64,000 nucleotides of DNA, taken from contig CM026562.1 of NCBI GenBank assembly GCA_015143295.1, forward strand, positions 16,582,041 through 16,646,040. The letters run 5' to 3'. This document shows, one piece after another, positions 56,106 through 64,000 of the stretch. A model generated the notes under the pieces. The model worked only from the letters and a program-made list of their open reading frames with translations. It was not told where the DNA came from and ran no database searches. Numbering within the stretch: position 1 is the first letter of the stretch; every line of letters begins with the position of its first letter. Made by a program: the position numbers and the translations under genes. This DNA is from Tetracentron sinense (lineage: Eukaryota; Streptophyta; Magnoliopsida; Trochodendrales; Trochodendraceae).

Positions 56106-58246
56106 TATAAGCACCCAATTTATACACCACTTCCTTAACCATGGTTAAAATCTTTTAACCATGGTTACCTCCAACCAAGTCCCCTTAACCCTAGGAAAAC
56201 CTTAGTTAAACCCCAAGTCAAAAGCTAGGTAAACCCCTAATTAACCCTAGGATAAACTATAGTTAACCTTAGGAAAAACCCTTGCTAAACCTAGGTCTAT
56301 CCCTAAGTCTAAACCCTAGCTAAACCTTGGTGTAAACCCTAATTAAACACTAGGTCAACCCCAAAGCCTTCAGGCCCAAAACCCTAAGCCCTTAGGGCTT
56401 AAACCCTTACCAAGCCCTTAGGGCTCAAAAACTTTTAAAACTCGGCCTAAGGCCAAGCAAGGGCCCAAAAATTTCAAAAAACCTCCCCCGTACCACGTGC
56501 ATGCTTGGGCCAAGCCCCTTCTGGGTTAAAACTAGTTGTTCTTTGTTCCAGCCTCCGTGGCCCCCACTTCAGCAAGCCCTGAGCCATTCCAGGGCATGGG
56601 CTAGACTCGTAAGACCTTCCTGAGATGACCCTGGTGCTTCCAGTGTAACCCCCTCTGCCTAACCATGGTTGAAATATAAAAAAAAGAATTGGCTAGAATG
56701 GCGGTAGTTATTCTATCTCTATTCTTAAACTTTCATTACAGGTGAAACAGGCCACTGCAGGCCCACTGTAGAGCCCTGTCCAGGGCCCACCATAGGCCCA
56801 GGATGCATGGCAAACTTCCCTTGACCTTACCTGAGGGTGTGTGACACCTTGGGTTTAGATTTAACCCCTGCGTTAGCAAAAATTGACTGAGAATAGCGGT
56901 AAATCATCTATTACCATTTCCATTATATACAGAATTGGAAATGGCAGGAATGTATTTACCGCCATTCCCAATAACTTGTTGAATGGGCTTTGTAGTGGCC
57001 CAGGCCTGGTAGGAGGCCATTCTAGGCCCTGCCAAACTCCCTGGGCCCATCTCAGACCTACCCAGACCTTAACCATGGGTTACCCCAACCCTGATTAGTT
57101 TTTAACCTTGGTTAGCTGATTTAATCTTTGGGGTAAAATTCTGAAAAGTCCCTAAAAATCCAAAAAATCATAAAATGTAACAAATGAATAAAATCAAACT
57201 TTGCAATTTGCCTAACCATGGTAAAATGGGCTTGACCATGGTTAATCCCTCCCTTGAACATGGTTAAGCCCATTAAAATCCTGAAAATTTTCCAAAATTG
57301 CCAAAAAATCAGAAAAGGCATTAAGTGATCAAAATCGCACCTTAGAGTCTGCCTAACCACGATTAACTGGACTAACCATGGTTAAACTCCTTAATTAACC
57401 ATGGTTAAGCCCATTTAACCTTACAAGAATTCTGGAAAAATCACTGAAATTTTTAGGCATGGTTAAAAGGCCATAAAGCTGAATTTGGACTTTGTCAACC
57501 ATGGTTAGCAACCCTAACCATGGTGAGACCACCCTTTGATTCTGGTAAAACCACTTTTGCCTACCGGGCCTAATCTTGGCCTACCGGGCCCAACTCTAAG
57601 CCCATTGGGCTTATCTTTGACCTCCAGGGCCAAACTTGGGCCTCTGGGCCCAAACCGGCCCATCTGGCCCAATCTTTAGTCTACCGGAGTGAACCCTAGC
57701 CTCCGGGCTTAACTCTTGGCCTCCGGGCCTAATTCCAAGCCTCATGGGTTCACCCTTGGCCTATGGGGCCCAATCCAACTAAACTAAGCACTTGACCAAC
57801 CCGGTCAACAAAACCCTAGCTCCTGGGCTAGACCCTAAGCCACCCTTGGTGCACACACACACTCCCTTAGTCTTGGCATGCGCTCATGTGCCAGAACTAC
57901 GCTCAGTCTGATCTCACCCCAATGTGAGTATGTAGGGAACCAACCCGTGTTCGACCCTATTTAACTTTTCTATTTTTGGATTAGTATAAATTAAAACAAA
58001 GGTATTTGACTAGTAATTGACATTAATTTGACTTATAATTAAGGAGTAGGTAACCATTGCCAAATGGGGGAACTAGGGTGCCTAACACCTTCCCCGGGTG
58101 TTAACCGAACCTCTTACCTAGAACTCTAAGCAGACCAAGACCTTATCCATAAACCCGTGGACTTATCCCTCCTGAATAAATAAGTTGCGACTCATAATCA
58201 TAACCCATACCCCTAACTGTGGGCATGGACGGCTTCCGTGCTCACA
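56106..58246. mobile_element. LTR-like block c, complete
   Basis: 2141 bp from TATAAGCACCC (one base off the usual TGTAAGC) to GTGCTCACA. Starting 3.12 kb after block b, it gives the array its period. From about 57530 to 57830 its minisatellite variants match block e at the far left of the window almost exactly, unlike neighbouring block b. Confidence 0.6.
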
Positions 58247-58784
58247 CCTACGAGTCTACATGCACCTAAATCCTAAAAGTAATTCTTTTTTCTATTATAA
58301 TACTATACAATAGAAATAGTGGTCCCTTTAGTTTATTGAGTTATATTATTTTTATTATTTATCTACTGGTAGTATTTAGTTGAGCGAGTTAATCAATAGT
58401 GACTAGATATCCTGGTTGAGGGAAATTCCATGTTAAAGACTTTATCCAAATACAATCCTCTTCTCAGTTCTTGTACTTTTAGGTATTATATTCCATATTC
58501 TTTATTCTTCAAAAATTTTGATGTAGAAACTGACATTTTGAACTTTTTTGCATGTACAATTACATCTTGTGAGCTATATGGAATGGGGCGTGAACGACGA
58601 CTTCTGCAAAAGGGCCACTTACCATAGGCCTCACATTGCTCTCGGCTGCCCTTCTACTTTTGCCTGTGTTGTTGTCGATGAATATCCTTTGCTCTTGGCT
58701 TCTTTAGTTGTATGTTTTATTATTTTGTTTAATTTCTTAGCTTTTTTTGTTAATAATATGATTTTTATTTTTATTTTTAAAGGA
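58247..58784. mobile_element. Spacer c of the LTR-like array, cut by gypsy copy 2
   Basis: The first 538 bp of the spacer, including the shared short frame from 58548, end at TTTTTAAAGGAC. The frame then runs into LTR sequence of gypsy copy 2 (from 58785), giving a chimeric 113-codon reading frame with no biological meaning. Confidence 0.55.
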
Positions 58785-59085
58785 CTCCAAAAGTACGTAT
58801 CTCAGCTTCCTAAATCAGGTTTAGCAAAAAATATTACTATTAGGTTAAACAATTTTATTTATATTAAACTCTATTTAGAGAATTATTAATATACCCCCAC
58901 TAAGGTCTGTTTGTTTATAACCTAGATTTAATTAATTCAACTTATTAAATTAAATCATTGGGTTAGCCCTACCCCACCAAGGTTAGCCATATGATCAAAC
59001 ACAAAAATCAATTACTAAATTACCCTCAGGGTATCATTTACCAATTTATCCCTGGGTGTATTTAATTTAAATTAGGGTCATTACA
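58785..59085 (-). repeat. 3' LTR remnant of gypsy copy 2
   Basis: It matches 19732-20030 of copy 1 with only about four to five differences. The other 1.86 kb of the LTR is missing. It ends GGGTCATTACA at 59085, next to the polypurine tract (59086-59098). Confidence 0.9.
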
Positions 59086-59120
59086 TTCTACCATCCTTAA
59101 AGAAAATTTCATCCTCAAAA

Positions 59121-62100
59121 TTAACATACCTCAGTCAAGAAAAGATGAGGATACTTCTCCCTCATTTCTGACTCCAGCTCCCATGAAGCTTCATCTTCAT
59201 CATGATTGTTCCACTGAACTTTCACTAATGAAATGGACTTCGCTCGAAGCTGCTTCATCATCCGATCCAAGATACGAACTGGTTTCTCCACATATGAAGT
59301 ATCCTGCCTGAGCTCCAAGACACTGAAATCAATGGTGTGAGACTCATCTCTCACATACTTCCTCAACATAGATACATGAAACACATTGTGCACACTGGAC
59401 AAGCTAGGTTGCAAAGCAAGCCTGTATGCCACAACCCCAATCCTTTCTAGAATCTCAAATGGTCCGATAAATCTTGGTGACAGCTTCCCCTTCTTCTTTC
59501 CAAATCTCATCACACCTTTCATCGGTGCTACTTTCAGAAAAACATGGTCACTAATAGCAAACTCTAGAATTCTTCTTCGTCGGTCTGCATAACTCTTTTG
59601 CTGACTTTGAGCAGTCTTTACCGCTCTCTGATCACAGCTACCTTTTCAGTAGTTTCCCGAACCAGCTCAGGCCCAAGCAAACCACCATCCCCCACCTCTG
59701 CCCAACAAATAGGCGATCGACAAGGTCTACCATACAATGCCTCATAAGGTGCCATACCAATACTAGCATGGTAGCTGTTGTTATAGGCAAACTCTACTAA
59801 TGGCAGGTGATCTTCCCAACCACCCTTAAAATCCAAGATACAAGCTCGAAGCATGTCTTCCATCACTTGGTTGACTCGTTCTGTCTGGCCATCAGTTTGG
59901 GGATGAAAAGCCCTACTTAAATCTAATGATGTCCCCAAAGCTCTCTGAAAACTCTTCCAAAATTGAGATGTAAGCTTCGCATCTCGATCTGAGACTATCG
60001 ATATAGGAACTCTATGCAGTTTAACTATCTCCTTTATATACAGCTTACTCAACTCATCCATGGAATAAGTAGTACGAATCGGAAGAAAGTGAGCAGATTT
60101 TGTTAATCGGTCTACTATTACCCATACTGCATCATGCCCTTGCCTTGACCTTGGTAGTCCGACTACAAAATCCATCGATATCCTCTCCCATTTCCATTCT
60201 TCAATGGACAATGACTGCAAAGGCCTAGATGGCTTCTGATGCTCAGTCTTCACTTGTTGACAAGTCAAACATCTAGATACAAACTCTGCAATATCCCGTT
60301 TCATACCATCCTACCAAAAGTGCCTACAAAGATCTCGATACATCTTTGTACCACCCGGATGAACTGTATACTTTGCGTGATGTGCTTCTTCAAGAACCTC
60401 TCTCTTTAAATCAGCCAAATCTGGAACACACAATCTATTACGAAATCTCACACCGCCATCTGATCCAACAACCCAATCTACAGTGTTACCAATAACTGTC
60501 TCTGCAACTCTTGATTACAACTTTCCATCTTGTGATTGAGATTGAATGATTTTACTGACCAATGTCGATTGGACAGTTAGACTGAAGAGAAAAACTTTGA
60601 CATTCTGTTGAATTGGATGAATATTATATTCTGAAACTACCTCCAACATATTCCACTCCTGTACCATCATAAGAACAACTAATCCTCTCGGTTTGCGGCT
60701 CAATGCATCTGCTACAACATTAGCCTTCCCAGGATGATAGTGAAGAGTAAAGTCATAATCCTTCAGATGTTCCATCCACATTCGCTGTCTCATGTTCAAC
60801 TCCTTCTGAGAGAACAAGTATTTCAAACTTTTGTGATCAGAAAAGAACTCAAACTTCTCTCCATAAAGATAATGTCTCCATATCTTTAATGCAAAAACAA
60901 CTACTGCCAACTCCAAATCATGAGTTGGATAGTTCTTCTCATAAACCTTCAATTGGCGAGATGCATAGGCAATCACCTTACCATTCTGCATCAAAACACA
61001 GCCCAAGCCCTGATGAGATGCATCACTATAGACCACAAATCCTTCATTGCTCTCAGGAATGGTAAAAACTGGTGCTGATGTCAGTCGGGTCTTTAACTCA
61101 ACAAAAGCCTGCTCACAACTGTCATCCCAAACAAACTTTACGTCTTTCTTAGTCAGACGAGTTAAAGGTACAAAAATCTTTGAAAATCCCTCAATGAAAC
61201 GTCGATAGTATCCGGCCAGACCTAGAAAACTACGAATTTCGGTAACTGAAGTGGGCTGTCCCCAATCCATTACCGCTTCAACCTTAGTAGGATCCACTGA
61301 CACTCCTTCTCTTGAGACGACATGTCCCAAAAACTTGACTTGCTCCTGCCAAAACTCACACTTTGAAAGTTTGGCATACAACTAATGTTTTCGCAAAGTC
61401 TGAAGTGCGATATGAAGATGTTGAGCATGCTTTTCACTAGACTTCGAATAGATCAAAATGTCATCTACAAAGACGACAACAAATTGATCTAAGAAAGGCT
61501 TAAACACCCGGTTCATCAACTCCATGAAAGCCGCTGGTGCATTAGTCAGCCCAAATGGCATGACTAAGAACTCGTAATGCCCATACCGAGTCCGAAAAGC
61601 TGTCTTAGAGATGTCCTCCTCCTTCTCCCTCAACTGGTGATAGCCCGACCTCAAATCGATCTTGGAGAATAACTGCTCTCCCTTAAGTTGATCAAATAAA
61701 TCCTCAATCCTAGATAAAGGGTACTTGTTCTTAATTGTCACATTGTTCAATTGTCGATAATCAATACACAGCCGCATTGATCCGTCCTTCTTCTTGACAA
61801 ATAGTACTGGCGCACCCCATGGTGAAGTACTAGGCCGAATAAAGCCCTAATTTAACAACCCTTGAATCTGCACTTTCAGCTCCTTCAATTCCATTGGCGC
61901 CATTCTTTAAGGTGCCTTTGATATTGGTGTAGTACCCGATACCAAATCAATACCAAAATCCACTACCCTCCTTGGAGGCAACCCCGGTATCTCTTGAAAT
62001 ACATCAGCAAACTCGGAGGCAACGTGTATCCGCTCCAACTCGATACCCTGATCCACACTCTCAATGTGAGAGAGGAACCTTGAAGTCAACACTCCCTTTG

Positions 62101-63511
62101 AGCAATTACTCCTAAAATGAAATGGTGTCTCACCAGGAATCGAGAAAGTCAATGTCTTCTCGAAACATGACAACTTAGCATGAAAGGCCACTAACCAATT
62201 CATGCCCAAAAGTACATCGAATTCCCGCATATCGAGTACCACCAAATCAGCTAGAAGAACTCTCTCCCCAAACTTAACTGGACATTCTCTACAGATTCGA
62301 TCAAGAGTAGTTGACTCTCCCAATGGTGTCACTACCGATAATGCTAAATCTATAGATTCTGGCACTAAGCCCAATGCATTCATAAATGTAACTGAAATGA
62401 AAGAATGTGTAGCTCTCGAATCAAAAAGTACTCTAGCAATGTTGTTATAAACTGAAAGTGTACCTTCAACTACCGCATTTGATACCTCTGCATCCTTCTG
62501 AACTACCGCAAATACTCGGCCCTGGTTCTTTTGCTGACTGAGAGCCTCAGTCTGAGGTCGATCCGTCTTGGGTTTCGGACAGTCTCTAGCAAGATGTCCC
62601 TTCTCCCTGCAATTGTAGCACATCCCATAAAAAGCTTTTGGCTCAGCTCGCTGAACAGGAACGACTGGAACCACTGCATAGGACACACCTGGTGCATTCG
62701 TCTTCTGACGCTTCCATGGCTGCTGATGTCCCTTAAACTGACCCTTTTGATTCTGTTGAGGCACTGGCTTGTCCTTGCCCTTCTGCTCTGACCTCTGCTC
62801 CCTGCCTCTCTGGTAAGTTGCATTATCCTGCTCAATCACTAAGGCCCACTCCACAACTTCTGAATAAGTTCTCAGTCGATGTCCTACTACCATCTTGTGA
62901 ATAGAAGGAGTCAAGCCTTGTTCGAACTTCTGAACTCGGCGCACCTCATCTTCCACCATGTATGTGGCAAAGTGAGACAACTCAACATATTTTGCCTTAT
63001 ACTGACTGACAGTAAGAGATCCCTGGGTCAGATTAATGAACTCTAAGGCCTTTTGCTCACGAACAGTCTCTGGAAAGTACTTGGCATAGAACCTCTCCTT
63101 AAATTCTTCCCATCTCATCTCAACCGCATCCTCAGTCCTGGCTACCAAATCCCACCAATGATGTGCTTCTCCTTTCAGAAGGAATACTGCCAGTTTCCTC
63201 TGCTGAGCCTCAGTGCAATCCATTATCTCATAGATCTTCTCCAACTCAAGGATCCATTTATCTGCCTCCATCGGATCCGCAGTTCCACTGAAGTTTGATG
63301 GATTCAATCTCTTGAATTCTTTTATCAGACTTGCCATCGGAGTATCTACCGACTGTTGGCTAGATGAATCAGACCTATTACCCATCTGCCTAGCAGTCTC
63401 TTCCAAAAGCCTTGTCGTTTCTCCCAAGACCCGGTATACTTCATTCAGTCCTGTAGGGCCTCCTAGTGCCCTACCACCACCTCTACCTCGTCCTCTCCTA
63501 CCTCCAGACAT
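59121..63511 (-). pseudogene. gag-pol region of gypsy copy 2 (fossil)
   Basis: Approximate parts on the minus strand: gag 63511-62550 (MSGGRRGRGRGGG start, capsid-like core, zinc knuckle CYNCREKGHLARDC near 62620); aspartic protease 62480-62150; reverse transcriptase 61780-61400 ([35 protein letters not shown]); RNase H 61200-60680 ([39 protein letters not shown]). Integrase follows at 60640-59620 ([33 protein letters not shown]), then the chromodomain-like tail at 59522-59121. The gag-protease part is open over about 1.6 kb. As a whole the region is broken. Confidence 0.9.
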
Positions 63512-63657
63512 AATCCTTATCACACAATAAGCAAAATAATTAGTCCGGTAATACTATAATAATGGAAGGAAGAACAACTATTTAGCTAAACACAACTCAA
63601 GGACCCTAGGAACTTTCTTGGATGTCACTCTTGTTACACCAGAGTTTCTAAACCTAG

Positions 63658-63670
63658 GGCTCTGATACCA
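63658..63670 (-). other. Primer binding site of gypsy copy 2
   Basis: TGGTATCAGAGCC on the minus strand, complementary to initiator tRNA-Met, three bases inside the 5' LTR boundary as in copy 1. Confidence 0.85.
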
Positions 63671-63673
63671 ATC

Positions 63674-64000
63674 TGTCACGCCCCGAAATCTATACACAAT
63701 AATACTAATATTTGTATAAATATCTAGGCATGAACTGGAAACAAAATTCCAATAATAATGGAAATTAAAATAATTTAATAGTCCATTAAACAGATTTAAA
63801 TAACCAGCATCACTAAAGGACTCAATAACATGAGTTTTCCCAAAAACTAAATTATCCAAAGATTTCATATAGTTTACCTCACTACATTTCTCTCACACTC
63901 TAACAGAGAAGAAAACTTTAGGGTTGGTCTCACTTGCTCAAACGAAAGCAATTCCTATTCTTTTTAATCACCACCTGAAAAAGAAGAATTAACAAGGGTG
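63674..64000 (-). repeat. 5' LTR of gypsy copy 2, partial
   Basis: The first 327 bp (plus-strand order) of the LTR, starting TGTCACGCCCCG, run to the window edge. It differs from the matching part of copy 1's 5' LTR by about 5%, unlike the about 1% seen at the opposite end of the element. Confidence 0.9.

Larger units (their letters stand above)
58785..64000 (-). mobile_element. Ty3/gypsy chromovirus (Tekay/Del-like), copy 2, partial in window
   Basis: Same family and orientation as copy 1. The 3' LTR keeps only its outermost internal-side 301 bp (58785-59085). The internal region is whole in layout, and the 5' LTR begins at 63674 and leaves the window. It is broken, but with only about five breaks, so it is better preserved than copy 1. 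The left edge is an abrupt fusion to the LTR-like array and not a normal LTR terminus, so no target duplication can exist on that side. Confidence 0.9.

Noticed and set aside
58548-58889. A 113-codon frame crossing 58785
   Set aside because: It is a chance fusion of array spacer and gypsy LTR sequence at a breakpoint.
62202-63530. Plus-strand frames opposite gag in copy 2, and the same opposite copy 1
   Set aside because: They are antisense shadows of a minus-strand coding fossil with no motifs of their own.

Overview
This is a gene-poor, AT-rich stretch of a flowering-plant nuclear genome. The evidence is a plant L1-type LINE, chromovirus (Tekay/Del-like) Ty3/gypsy elements primed by initiator tRNA-Met, hAT and Helitron relics, and plant gene fragments (MED15 KIX region, an LRR-RLK VIII-type kinase, a GDSL lipase, TRAPPC2) with GT-AG introns. 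I cannot name the species. No intact host gene is visible, nor any tRNA, rRNA or CRISPR array.

Layout. 1-5235: a family of LTR-like blocks of about 2.15 kb, rich in the palindrome TTAACCATGGTTAA, separated by spacers of about 0.95 kb. 5236-9790: a Helitron 3' terminus (minus strand), a captured GDSL lipase fragment, another LTR-like block and a MYB/SANT-like fragment. 11945-17872: a LINE scrap, a TRAPPC2 pseudogene and two nested hAT elements with perfect 8-bp target duplications. 17873-29242: a broken gypsy element (minus strand) whose 5' LTR is split by a solo LTR of another family. 30385-38205: tandem repeats, a hAT MITE, a Copia-like LTR end, and a solo LTR carrying a SINE. 38955-50820: two LINE pieces around a Helitron 3' terminus, a MED15 fragment, a receptor-kinase pseudogene, a tandem repeat and a MITE. 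50821-58784: more LTR-like blocks with a period near 3.1 kb. 58785-64000: a second, better preserved gypsy copy that runs off the window.

Nothing here acts as a pathway. The window is a graveyard of nested elements and duplicated gene scraps. The most informative signals concern how it was assembled. The two gypsy copies differ by about 4% over most of their length but by only about 1% in a 1.65 kb tract that starts exactly where copy 2 is fused to the LTR-like array. One LINE is fused to the array through a short filler. Two Helitron ends lie near shuffled gene fragments. I found no convincing previously undescribed biological system. Percentages are estimates from reading short stretches by eye, not from alignments.
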